This document shows, one piece after another, positions 31,548-43,852 of a stretch of 64,000 nt of DNA; positions within the stretch are counted from its first letter, which is position 1, and each line of letters starts with the position of its first letter. The translations under genes and the position numbers were made by a program. Where the stretch lies: assembly GCA_907165135.1 (NCBI GenBank), contig OU015567.1:13459001-13523000 (forward strand), read 5' to 3'. This DNA comes from Oikopleura dioica. Lineage: Eukaryota; Chordata; Appendicularia; Copelata; Oikopleuridae. The notes beneath the pieces are model-generated. The model was not told where the DNA came from. It did not search any database and saw only the letters and a program-made list of their open reading frames with translations.

Positions 31548-34483
31548 CTAGCTTGATTTCTCGACAATCTGCTCTGGCGCAGTTGGAGGCCAATCAAGGT
31601 GGACGTTAGTGACATCAAGTCCGACAATGTCACATTCGCATCCGAGAATTTCAGAAACATTTGGCTTCGTTCTTCCGAAATCTCCATGAACAAATTCCTA
31701 GAAAAGAAAGTCATCCACTGACTATGAGCTTTTTCGTACCTTAATATAAGTGCCCGCTTGAGTAAGCAAATCGATATAGAACCAGTTTTCTGATCTACCT
31801 TCCCATCTCTTCCCTTCTGCTCTATAAAGATGAGTTAAAGGAAATAGAGCTGGGCGTCAAATTTACTTATGAATCGTTCTTGGTCTCGTATCATTGTTTC
31901 TCCGATGCAATACTCGGATAGGAGTCTTTTGCTAAATAAAAGATAAGAAGTAGGACAAATATTTCTTTCTACCTTCAATACTACTTCGCTCATTCTTAAT
32001 TTTTCCAAATCTTCCTCTGTAATCTTTCTTTCAGCGTAGCAAAACGCCCGATACTCTTTTTTCTTGTCCACTTCTCCTTCCAAAAGCGTTTTGCATCCAC
32101 TTTTTCCAATAATGCAAACGTCTTTTATTTTTAAGGACCCCCCCGTCAACAATTTTCGAAAAATCTATTTTCGGAATTTCAAAATTTTGACCCCGGAAAT
32201 GGATTCTACAGGTCAAAAAACGATTTTGAGGCTTCATTTTTTGGGGGTCTATCTCGACTCTAACACCCTCAAAATCGCGTTTGGAAATCGGACTTTTTGA
32301 CGAAAAATGACGAAAAAGTCCCAATTTTGCTTAAATTTTAGACTTTTATTGGTCAAAAAGTGCTCCTTACAAGTTTTTATGATAAATTTAACTTCCAGGC
32401 ACACTCAGAAGCCAAAATATGGCTGCTTTGAGATTTTCGATTTTTTGAGGAAAATTGTTGACGGGGGGGTCCTTAAATCGGAGCTTTTATTCACTTCTGC
32501 GGCTAGAATCTCCGCACAACTGCTTGTCAACAGCTTGCGGGGCTTCAACAGCTCCACAATGAAGGGTCTTCCATTTCCTGAAAATAGAATCCAACTCAAC
32601 ATTCAAGCACGAATTAAACTTACCGAGAGTTCTAACATCTACATCTTCTCTCCCTGCCGAAGTCAGGATTCCTCTCTGCGCCCCAGTCGCTTTTACAAAG
32701 GGCGCTGCGATAATTTCCTCGACAGAAGTTTCACTGTAATGTCTTTTGCCATCAACGAGCCAGGGAGTTTGAGGGAGCGTCCTTGAATATTTCTGATATC
32801 TTCCAGCGATGTAGATCGGCGAGTGGATCGTTTCGACTGTCAGTTTGTGCGACGGAGAAAGAGATGAAAGGTACTCGCCGAGACTGAGCAAGTCGGAAGG
32901 CGACAGAATGTTTAAAGTCTGCGAAACAGTACTGGCATTGATCGTTGGCGGCAGATTCGTAACCTCTGGGCTGCACGATTGGCAAAAAAATTTGGATTTT
33001 TCCAACCAACTGCCAATCCAATCCAACCCAAATTTTCCCAATCCAACCAAATTCCAATCCAATTCCAATTCCAATTGGAATTTGGCTGTCCAATTGGAAA
33101 ACTCGTGCCAATTGGAAGCAAGATTCCAATTGCCGATTGGTCCGCGAAAAAAATCGGATTCTAATTGGAAAAATCAGTTTTTTTAATGAGTTCATTTAAA
33201 ATAATCCTTTAAAATTTACAAACGAGGGAATTTTTAAAGCAAATCGGCATCGGGCATTCGGGGAAAAAGCGTTCGGCCGAGCATTCGGAGCTAAGCCCCT
33301 AAAATTTGGCCAGGCAAGAGCGGGCATTTCGGACATTTGGGCAATATGGGCACTTTCGGGCAATTCGGCGCTTTCGGGCAGTTTGGCAAGCCCTCGCCGA
33401 AGAAAATTCCAAAATTTTGCTAATTTTTGCATTCTTTACAACTATTTTTGCCCTCTTGCTCCTCTAACTGAATCAATAGTCCCTCGAAACTTATTTTTCT
33501 AGCCCTTATCTATCGAAAATCCCACCATCAGTCCAATTCTTTTGACTTAAAGATCGAAAATTATTGCCCAACTGGTCGTTTGAGCCACTGTTTCAAGCAT
33601 AATCTGGCATTTCCGCATGGAAAGAGGTGCTTCGATCCAATCATTTTGCCAATTTACCAATTGGCGACCAGTTGCCAATTGGACCCCCATTTTCCAATTG
33701 GAAGGGCTGTCCAATTGGACAGACCCTGATTTTCCCGCCTTTTTTCCAACCAATTTACCAATCCAATCCAATTGGAATTGGAAACCAATTGGATTCCAAT
33801 CCAATTGTGCAGCCCTGCTCTTCTTCTTCCTTTTCTTTCTTCGCTTTTTTGCCCCATTTCTTTTTCTTTCCTCCTCCAGCTCTCGTTTTGTAAATCGCCT
33901 CCAATTTATAGGAAATTTCGTTTGATAAGCTGGGGTTGTTGATCAATCCAGTGATGAATTGAGACTCGAATTCTTCGCATAAGAATTTGGGCGAAACCTT
34001 CAGCTCGCTTTCGGCATTGATGAAGACGTTTTCAAGCAGATTATTGCAGCACATCGTTTTGAGAATTTCTTTCAGGTTGATGTTGTCTTTCAAAGCTTGA
34101 AAAAAGTATGGGAAGGATAATTTCTGGTGTTATTAGCGAGCTTTTCCTGGTAAAACAACATCTGAAACTTCCTGCTTTATCGAATAATAAACAATGTTCT
34201 CGACGAGTGGCATTATCGACGGAACTGTAATCAACATTTGAAAGTCCCTAACGACATGTTCTTTCTCCAGCGGCCAGTTTTCTACCGACTTTCTGATTTC
34301 TTCTTTGTACTCAGCAAACCTCGACCGGGTCAGAAAGCCAAAACACATGATACATGTTCGACTTGGGTCAACGAATTTTCTCAATTTTTCATTTTCAACA
34401 GGAAGATTTTCCACTGTTTCGTAAAATTTCGTGAAATCATTGCAGCCGAGAAGACGATTCGCGCAAACTCCGCAGATATTCAT
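31548..34483 (-). CDS. pus10: tRNA pseudouridine synthase PUS10, carrying two transposon insertions
   Basis: Makes pseudouridine 54/55 in the tRNA T-loop. The start at 34483 follows a TTTTTAG acceptor. The N-terminal zinc-binding region shows CGVCANRLLGC and CIMCFGF, then LVENIVYYSIKQEV, in the order of the animal PUS10 THUMP-like region. The catalytic part shows IYIAGRYQKYSRTLPQTPW, the motif with catalytic Asp in GREDVDVRTLG and GRPFIVELLKPRK, then QKTPIRVLHRR, QAGTYIK, EFVHGDFGRTKPNVSEI and VHLDWPP at the C-terminus. Two elements interrupt it: 32135-32472 inside the block linking GRPF... to KDVCIIGKSG, and 32968-33815 between the two halves. Function depends on both being spliced out. First gene of the PUS10-UBA3 operon. 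Confidence 0.85.
32135..32472. mobile_element. 338-bp MITE with TTAA target duplication inside PUS10
   Basis: The termini GGACCCCCCCGTCAACAATT (32135) and AATTGTTGACGGGGGGGTCC (to 32472) are perfect inverted repeats. TTAA abuts both ends (32131-32134, 32473-32476), the target duplication of piggyBac-type elements. No coding capacity. Deleting the element and one TTAA joins PUS10 codons in frame (SSDL to KIKDVCIIGK). Confidence 0.85.
32968..33815. mobile_element. 848-bp CCAATT-rich element inside PUS10
   Basis: Ends are inverted copies: GGGCTGCACGATTGG at 32968 and CCAATTGTGCAGCCC at 33801-33815. The subterminal parts are dense arrays of CCAATT/AATTGG (33000-33180, 33640-33808). The centre (33240-33420) is rich in CGGGCATT/GGGCA repeats. 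No clear target duplication could be aligned. It lies between two segments of the PUS10 coding region; a GC-AG intron from GCTGCAC to CAGCCCAG would join them in frame. Confidence 0.7.
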
Positions 34484-34553
34484 CAACTTCTAAAAACCAC
34501 AATTATAGAGCAACTTCAGTTTTCATATTCAAAAAGAAACGCGGTGTCCCGTC

Positions 34554-34863
34554 TCGTTTTCCTACTGATGGGGTGTTTGATAGCGAAATTTCCATCAGAG
34601 CGCTGTGACGAATCAGAGTGCCTATCTCAAGAGGGCCTGAGTTAGGCTAGTGAGGCCAGTTACCATACATTTTCTTGGTCGGCGCTCTGATTCGTCAGAT
34701 GTTGGAAAAACGGGTTACGTGAATCTTATGGAAAATTCGAGAAAAATTAAACGGACGAATCAGAGCGCCCGTCAGTGGGATGTCTGGTTACTAGCCTTAC
34801 AAGCCCAACCCAGGCTCCGATGAGATTTTTTCCGCTATCCAACACCCCATCAGTAGCAAACGA
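34554..34863. repeat. Inverted-repeat element upstream of PUS10
   Basis: CTACTGATGGGGTGTT at about 34562 and AACACCCCATCAGTAG at about 34841 are inverted copies, with weaker homology extending outward (TCGTTT / AAACGA) and inward (GATAGCG / CGCTATC). An internal phrase (ACGAATCAGAG) also recurs. Probably a MITE of about 300 bp. No unambiguous target duplication. It fills the space between the divergent starts of PUS10 (-) and the next gene (+). Confidence 0.6.
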
Positions 34864-35067
34864 CCTTTAACAGATAAACTTGAACTTTCCTTTTTGTCAC
34901 CCAATACTCAACAAAAGCGAGCTCCGAAGAAATCCCCTTGAGAGTAGAGAGACAATAAAAAGATTTCTTTGCCTTACGGCAGTTTGTCTCCAAGTCTCAG
35001 GAAATTTTAATTTTGGTCTTATTACTCACGCGTCCTCGTATAACAACGGGGCAAATAAGAACGAAAA

Positions 35068-35636
35068 ATGGAAGTGCAACAAGAAATGAATTCCGATTCA
35101 GGCGCCGAAGAGACAATTTTGGTCAAGGAGGAGGAAGAGAAAAAAGAGTTACCAAATGAAGAGAATGAAGAAGACTCAGACGAAGAGTACGAAATTGTGT
35201 CAACTCCGTTACAACGAGTCCGTGGTCCTTTGAATTATATAACTCCTTGTTTGACTGATATGTGGATTGATGGGGATCAAATTGCTTTTAAACCGAGAAC
35301 GCGGGTTTTCAGGAAATGTTCGAAGCCAGCTGCCCTGAAAGGAAAGTACTGAGAATGGAAGTTACTCAGACTCTAACAGATAATTTTACAGATGTCGAAA
35401 CTGGAACGATCATCGTTGTCGAAGGCTTTTGTTGCGAAATGCAAGACTTTCAGTACCAATACCAAACTGACGATATGGCTGTGGTCAACATGATGATCCG
35501 AAAACTTCAAGGAGATTTCGACAAAAAAGGATTCAATGCTTGCAAGGCGAAGTCATTGCGATTTGCGCTGCTTGAATTATTACGAAACCCGTGCGATAAT
35601 GAAACAGAAGAAACTATCACATGCCCGTTCGTTTAA
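35068..35636 (+). CDS. Unrecognised acidic protein, two exons
   Basis: Starts MEVQQEMNSDSGAEE with a very acidic first 50 residues (EENEEDSDEEYEIV), then GPLNYITPCLTDMWIDGDQI. The second part reads VETGTIIVVEGFCCEMQDFQ and RKLQGDFDKKGFNACKAK, ending TCPFV. The two parts are in different frames and no GT donor joins them. A 38-nt GA-AG intron (about 35340-35377) would, giving LKDNFTDVETG. GA-AG introns are reported in Oikopleura, so this is plausible, but a frameshifted pseudogene is the alternative. No family recognised. The only internal clue is the acidic N-terminus followed by a compact Cys-containing domain. Confidence 0.5.
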
Positions 35637-35972
35637 ACCTTTGTAAATAAATAACTTGATAAGTTGAAAAGTTGACCTTGTTTAAATTTTTTATTTATTG
35701 ATCGTTTTAAAACTTAAATTTCAAGATATTGTTGCGGTAGATTTGGGCTTTGGTCGAAACTGAATTGAAGCAAAAGTAACTTTTTAAACTTTAAAATTTT
35801 AAGTCATGAGCTGTTGCCTTTGAGAGATGAATTAAATAAGGATATGTGAAGAGCGAGGGAGAGATTTTGAGCGAAACATAAAGATGAAGAGATTTAGGCC
35901 AAAGCAAAAGAAACATAAAAAGAAAAAACATTCAGTAGCAAAAAAGCTCAACATTCAGACACATTCTCCAGT
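35637..35972. other. Convergent intergenic region
   Basis: AT-rich DNA between the 3' ends of the acidic-protein gene (+) and glutamate dehydrogenase (-). Contains an AATAAA near 35646. No other feature seen. Confidence 0.4.
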
Positions 35973-38741
<2,769 letters not shown>

Positions 38742-39584
38742 TTTCAAGTCTAAAAACAGACTCTTTAGAAAGATAAGCCAGGGCTTACAGGTGTAGTAGT
38801 GCGCCACCAAGTTGAAATTCTCTTTGAAGTCCTTATATAGAAACTCAAAAAAGCTCAGAAAAACTGAAAAACTGAGAGAAGACAGATTCCCATCAAACAG
38901 CCACGCCCACGAGTCTGTCCCAGAATCGCCTCAATACAAGGTCATCTCGTGATTTCCCAATTTCTTTCAAGGATCAATACCACTCAATTCTCTCTGATCG
39001 CCCGATCAATAGGAAGGCTTTTCTGAAGAAAGGGGCTCTTTCGAAAATGGCAAAAAGATTGGTGTTTGCTCAAGAATGCGGCGTTTTTGCTGATCCTGAT
39101 CGGACGAGTTTGCGCTCAGGGGCGTTTCGAAACGGCCGTTTTTATTTTCTATAAATTTCACAAGGCGACCTCGTTACCTTATTTTTGGACCGTTCCGTTC
39201 CGCGTAGTTTATCGACCGACTCAGAGTTAGGGCTCATAAAATTATATTTTCGAAAATCATAATTGCTTTTGAATAATGTTCGTATGTAAAAAGAATAACC
39301 ACCACTCATTTGATATTAACAATCATTTTTTGTTAAGTTTTCGTAGTCACACGGATCTTCCCAAAACCATAGACAGATATCTGTTATAACAGAAATTTTG
39401 TCACTAGAGTGATTTCTCTTCGAACTGTACTTTTTCCTTCTTTCCAGTATTTTCTCGCTCGGTCATTGGCTAGGGCGGATGGTAAAATTGACGCAACAGA
39501 AATGGAAAGCTTCTCTCCAAATCTCCAGGCCATGTTTTCAGACTCAAAAAATAGAGAAAATCGAACGAGAAAGCCGCGAAGAAA
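38742..39584. other. Intergenic region between glutamate dehydrogenase and the MsrB operon
   Basis: Divergent promoter-side DNA for both genes. It includes a possible 5' UTR exon of glutamate dehydrogenase around 38790-38820. A short open frame (39409-39591) has no family resemblance. Nothing else identified. Confidence 0.4.
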
Positions 39585-40276
39585 ATGCTGAAGCGTAGTT
39601 CAAAATTTCTCACCAGTAAGTTATTTCTTCGACGGTATATTTATTTATTCAAATTTCTTAAATTCAGTGCTCGGAGCGCCGATTTTGACTTGTTCAGCTT
39701 CAACTTCTTCTCAGCTGCTATCAGAGTATCCATTATACGGACCTGAATCGATCATGGCTCGGAAGGCGCATGGAACTTGCCCGAAAGGAGTCCAGCTGGT
39801 TATTTCTTGCCTTGAGTTTTCAGCTTTCCTTTGCTTTAGAATTTGCGATGGGGTTGCGATCAAAGCCTGGCAGATCGAATCACGTGTTACAATCGCCACT
39901 GGGCCGAGAATTTCGGATATTGGCTCGACACGGACTTTTATGATTTTGCCATCAAACAGGTGGATTGCTCCTTCTTCACCCCTTATTTTATGTTTCTTTC
40001 CAGACTGAGCCGATTACGTTTTACGATTCGGTCACTGGAAAGCCGCTTTTCAAGGCGCCCATCGGACGAACGATGAGTGGATTTCTAAAAGAATCGCAAG
40101 ATCACGGCTGGCCAAGTTTCAGAGACGAAGAAGTCGTTTGGGAGAATGTCAGGTGCTTGGAAAATGGGGAGGCTGTTTCGCTAGAAGGCTCGCATCTGGG
40201 ACACAATTTGCCTGATAACAGGGGAAATCGATACTGCATTAATTTGGTCTCAGTTGCTGGCAAGCCCGCTGAATAA
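39585..40276 (+). CDS. MsrB-like methionine-R-sulfoxide reductase domain protein, copy 1
   Basis: First of two tandem paralogues. The start MLKRSSKFLT at 39585 is spliced to MLGAPILTCSAS (possibly a mitochondrial or secretory leader). Exons then encode NLRWGCDQSLADRITCYNRH, EPITFYDSVTGKPLF, GWPSFRDEEVVWENVR and SHLGHNLPDNRGNRYCINLV. The GWPSF, G-[ST]-HLGH and RYCIN phrases with the terminal-domain Cys are the signature of MsrB/SelR, which reduces the R form of methionine sulfoxide. The zinc-binding CxxC pairs of classical MsrB are not evident. This branch with GRTM..FL..S..HGWPSF is unlike human MSRB1-3. GT-AG introns at about 39618-39666 and 39960-40002. Confidence 0.75.
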
Positions 40277-40330
40277 TTCTGAAAACTTCATCCCATTCGT
40301 TCTCAAAATCTTTCCTCTGCTTCCTTTAGA
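40277..40330 (+). promoter_or_regulatory. Intercistronic trans-splice acceptor between the MsrB paralogues
   Basis: 54 nt separate the stop of copy 1 (TAA ending at 40276) from the ATG of copy 2 (40331). The interval ends in a pyrimidine tract, CTCTGCTTCCTTTAG, one base before the ATG. This is the pattern of an SL trans-spliced operon. Confidence 0.7.
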
Positions 40331-41439
40331 ATGTCTCAATACCCAATTGTCGGTGATGAAAGCATCATGAGCCAGAAAAAGCACGGCACTTCTGATGCTC
40401 CTGTTCAGAAAGTTAGTAATAAAAATTTGATTCTTTTTAATGAAATTTTTAGGAATTGCGATGGAAATGCAACTATGATACCGCAGATTCCGTTTGCAAC
40501 TTCAATCGCCATTACGCCGAGCATTCTGGTTATTTTCTTGAAACTAGCTTTTTGAACGAGACAAAAGAGGGCACCGAAATAACCTTTTACGATTCAGGTA
40601 GTTTATTTTGAGATATTCTTCAGAGACATTGATTTCAAGTGACTGGAAAGCCTCTTTTCATCGCTCCAAAAGGCAGAACCAAGGTCTCGGATTTGGTGTG
40701 ACCCGCTGTGCGCAAAAATGAGTCCCCTGAAATGGCGCACAAAATGATGTGCGCAGCATTTGCGGATCACAGAAAAGGCTGTGATTCAGTCGAGCACACC
40801 GACAAATTTGCTGTGGCCGATCACAGCTCTCAATCACAGAATTCGTGTGATCCAAAAATAAGGGATGGGAATTCAGGCTTTCATAACGAGGGATTGTTGA
40901 ATCATCTCAAAGGTCGAAGCCGCGTTATCGGACATTCCTATCATCCGCCCCTGGTATGAATAGTTTTCCTAATGAAATTCAGTGATAAATTCATGGGTCG
41001 GGCGAAAGGAATTCTGGATCACAAAAAATCTGTGATCCAAATAAGACTAAATTTCAATTCTGTGATCGAGCATCGATCACAGTTCCTCTGTGATCGAATA
41101 AACCTGCGCACATCTTATTGTGCGCCTTTTCAGGAGACATGTTTTCGTGCACAGCGGATCACACCAAATCCGAGACCTTGGGCAGAACTTGGAAAGAATT
41201 CGTCGACGAAAGCAAGGCGCATGGATGGCCGAGCTTCAGAGACGAAGAAGTCGTCTGGGAAAACGTCAGGACTTTAAAAGATGGCGAAGCGGTTTCTCTT
41301 AGTGAGTGGAATCTTCCTCTTTTCGGGTTTACTGTTATTTATAGCGGGCACTCACTTGGGCCACAATCTGCCAGACAAGAAGGGGAATCGATACTGCATC
41401 AATCTCTGCTCTGTTGCTGGACAACCTAAAGAAACATGA
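40331..41439 (+). CDS. MsrB-like methionine-R-sulfoxide reductase domain protein, copy 2, interrupted by a transposon
   Basis: Starts MSQYPIVGDESIMSQKKHGT, parallel to the EYPLYGPESIMARKAHGT of copy 1. Continues ELRWKCNYDTADSVCNFNRH, EITFYDS, VTGKPLFIAPKGRT, then after the element TWKEFVDESKAHGWPSFRDE, EVVWENVRTLKDGEAVSL and THLGHNLPDKKGNRYCINLC, ending GQPKET. The catalytic Cys in RYCIN is kept. The hAT-like insertion (40680-41180) falls between GRT and WKEF inside one exon. Without it the codons join exactly. A GG-AG intron could remove it at the cost of two extra residues; otherwise this copy is disrupted. Copy 2 lacks the leader of copy 1, suggesting a cytosolic partner. Confidence 0.7.
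40680..41180. mobile_element. 501-bp hAT-like element inside MsrB copy 2
   Basis: Inverted termini CAAGGTCTCGGATTTGGTGT (40680) and ACACCAAATCCGAGACCTTG (to 41180) continue inward (GCTGTGC / GCACAGC, TTGTGCGC-type arms). The 8-bp GGCAGAAC is duplicated at 40672-40679 and 41181-41188. The interior has repeated CTGTGATC-type palindromic phrases. No coding capacity. Confidence 0.88.
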
Positions 41440-41697
41440 TTCGTGGTCCCTTTTCTGTACATTTCTCTTCTCTTCAAACAATTCTATCAAGTGTTTCCAT
41501 GTCTTACCCAAATCTCTCCTTTCGCAGGTTATCCATTCTATCACTGAAAACACACATTCCAATTTCCTTCCAGTAATTTTAGTATTAGAGCATGCTAGCA
41601 ACAGTAATTTCTCTTTCAAGTTCCAAAAAGGTTCGCAATTGCAATTGAAAAACTCTTCTTTATCTTATTCGAATTTTCCTATTTTCTTGCAATCAGA

Positions 41698-42883
41698 ATG
41701 TCATACGGCAAAGTGCTAAGAAATTCCGTCGCTAAAAGAGTTCTCGATCTTCGCTCGGACACATTTACACTTCCTTCCGCCGCGATGCGCGCCAGAATGG
41801 CCGAGGCCATTTGTGGCGATGATGTTTACAAAGAAGACAGGACGATTATTGAGCTTGAATCTCGCCTTGCTGAGCTAACTGGACATGAAGGCGCATTGTT
41901 CGTCCTAACATGCACAATGGCTAATTTCCTTGGCTTGGCTGCAACTTGCAACCGCGGGGAAGAGGTTTTATGTGGCGATATGAGCCACATCGGGCTTTAT
42001 GAACAGTCGAATGTTTCTCAATTCACGGGTATTGGAATGCGTCAAGTAAAGAATCAGCCTGACGGCACAGTCTGCCTTGAAGATGTCCTTAGAAGAGGAT
42101 ACTTTTCAAACGATGACTTTCACATGTCGCATAGCAAAGATAGGATTTTGAGCAGTTTTCGAGTACTATGATTGTTTTTTGAATGTCTGAAAATCCTTTT
42201 TTACTGATTTGCGTTGAGAATACCCATAATTTCACCGGTGGAAAGCCGCTTTCTCTTGAATATCTTCAGGATCTTCGAAAACTATCATCGGAAAATGGCT
42301 GCAATGTTCACATGGATGGAGCTAGACTTGTAAACGCATCGATAGGCACCGGAATAACGCTGAAAGATTACTGCTCGCTAGTAGATACTGCAACCATGTG
42401 CTTTACGAAAGGAATGGGCTGTCCTTTCGGAGCAGCGCTTGTTGGAAACGAAGACGTGATTCAAAAGGCGAGGAGAATGAGAAAGGCAATCGGTGGTCAA
42501 TGGAGACAAGGAGGAATCGCGGCGGCGGCTGTTCTGGAAAGTTTAGACGACTTGTCTCCGATCGAAAATGATCATGAAATGGCGAAAGTATGGGCTTCTG
42601 CCATTCCAGCGCTCTCAAAGAAAATATCTGTGGATGCGCCACAAACAAATATCGTCATCTTCAAGTGCCAAGATGAAACGTCTGCGCTGGAGATTATTGA
42701 AAAGATGGCGCATGGCGAATTATCCGGTAATGATACAAATCATTAATAAGCTTCCTAAATTAAGCGTTCGTAGTTCTTCTTCAGCAAGGCGCTAACCCAG
42801 AAGATGTTCGTGCCGTCTTTCACAGATCAGCCGACTACTCGTTAATTTCCGAGGCAGTTGAAAAGTTGCAAAGTTTAATTTAG
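41698..42883 (+). CDS. L-threonine aldolase (PLP-dependent)
   Basis: Cleaves L-threonine/allo-threonine to glycine and acetaldehyde. The start at 41698 follows a TTGCAATCAG acceptor by one base. Motifs: RVLDLRSDTFTLP at residue 13, MAEAICGDDVYKED, CVENTHNFTGGKPLSLE, the strand NVHMDGARLVNAS with PLP-contacting Asp, and TMCFTKGMGCPFGAALVG with the Schiff-base Lys. The last exon gives NPEDVRAVFHRSADYSLISE and stops at 42881. The joint between HMSHSK (about 42138) and LICVEN (about 42204) has no AG acceptor: a 65-nt segment must be removed to keep the family alignment. The exon order is otherwise intact. Confidence 0.84.
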
Positions 42884-43014
42884 CTTCCTCCCTCAAACTT
42901 ACTTATTGATTGATTTTTCTGTGATCTCTTGATGATTCTGACTCGTTGACATCTATTTTTCTAATGAATAATTTAATTTTCTGATAAAAAGGCTGAGATT
43001 TGTGATTGTTAAGA

Positions 43015-43568
43015 ATGGAAGGAAAGGCGAAAAGTGTTCCGACTCCAGAGCCGCCAGAGGTAATAGTCTGGGACTATTATCACAGGCCGACAATCACGGT
43101 GGAGAAAGCGCACAATTGCCTAACATGCGGCCACGGATCAGACACAGTGTCGGAGATGGTCGCCCATGAGCTCGAAGTCCACCTGCATCATCGGGCAAAA
43201 TACGGTTGCGGACATTGCCGCATCTACTTTCCCTCAAAGGTCGAGTTGATTCGCCACAAGATGATGGACTGTCCGACGACTCCCAAGTACAAACGAAAGA
43301 AAAACCGAGCAGAAATCGAAAAGGCCGACGAAGAAGAGCGTGAGAAAATCATCGAAGCCATCAAAACGGGCAAAATCCAGCGTCATCCAAAATTTTTGAA
43401 GACAGAAAAAGAAGAGGAAACAACAGAAAATGCGAACTTTCTTCTGGAAGAAGAAATGGATGCCATCTCGTTGGAGTCAACCAGATCAGGTTTTGAGCCG
43501 TTTTTTTCGATAGCTACTAAGTTTCATATTCAGAGCAAATGATCTTGCAGAAGACTCTTTCAAACTAA
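43015..43568 (+). CDS. Small C2H2-type zinc-finger protein
   Basis: About 170 aa. Residues 35-60 read NCLTCGHGSDTVSEMVAHEL and residues 65-95 read YGCGHCRIYFPSKVELIRHK. Both are C-x2-C...H-x-H/C-type fingers, the second followed by KMMDC. A Lys/Glu-rich helix follows (KNRAEIEKADEEEREKIIEA). A 45-nt GT-AG intron near the end joins STRS to EQMILQKTLSN, stop at 43566. The ATG at 43015 follows a GATTGTTAAG acceptor. The protein partner and function are unknown. Confidence 0.6.
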
Positions 43569-43852
43569 GAAATTCAAAGTCTCACCTAAGCAGCTAGAAT
43601 TCTGGCTATCAAACACTACCATTTATCACCAAGCTTCATTTACTGTCAACGTTCCATTTATCTCACATCTACTTTCACAGCAAGTGCAATCCTTTATTTA
43701 TTTCAAAAACTTTTCAAAGACAATAAAAAAAATAAAAATATCAACGATGACTTGTGTGGGAATCCATCCATTTTGAAGAAATAGCATTTATTTGTTTGCA
43801 ACTTTTTACTTTGATAAAAAATAGAATAAGAAATTTTGAACATGGAATGTTT

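Noticed and set aside
33000-33180. CCAATT-dense array considered as a satellite or promoter with many CCAAT boxes
   Set aside because: It is one arm of an element with inverted ends inside PUS10, and its mirror arm lies at 33640-33808. A regulatory role is not needed to explain it.
39409-39591. 60-codon frame before MsrB copy 1
   Set aside because: No resemblance to any family, and it overlaps the likely 5' UTR and first exon of MsrB copy 1.
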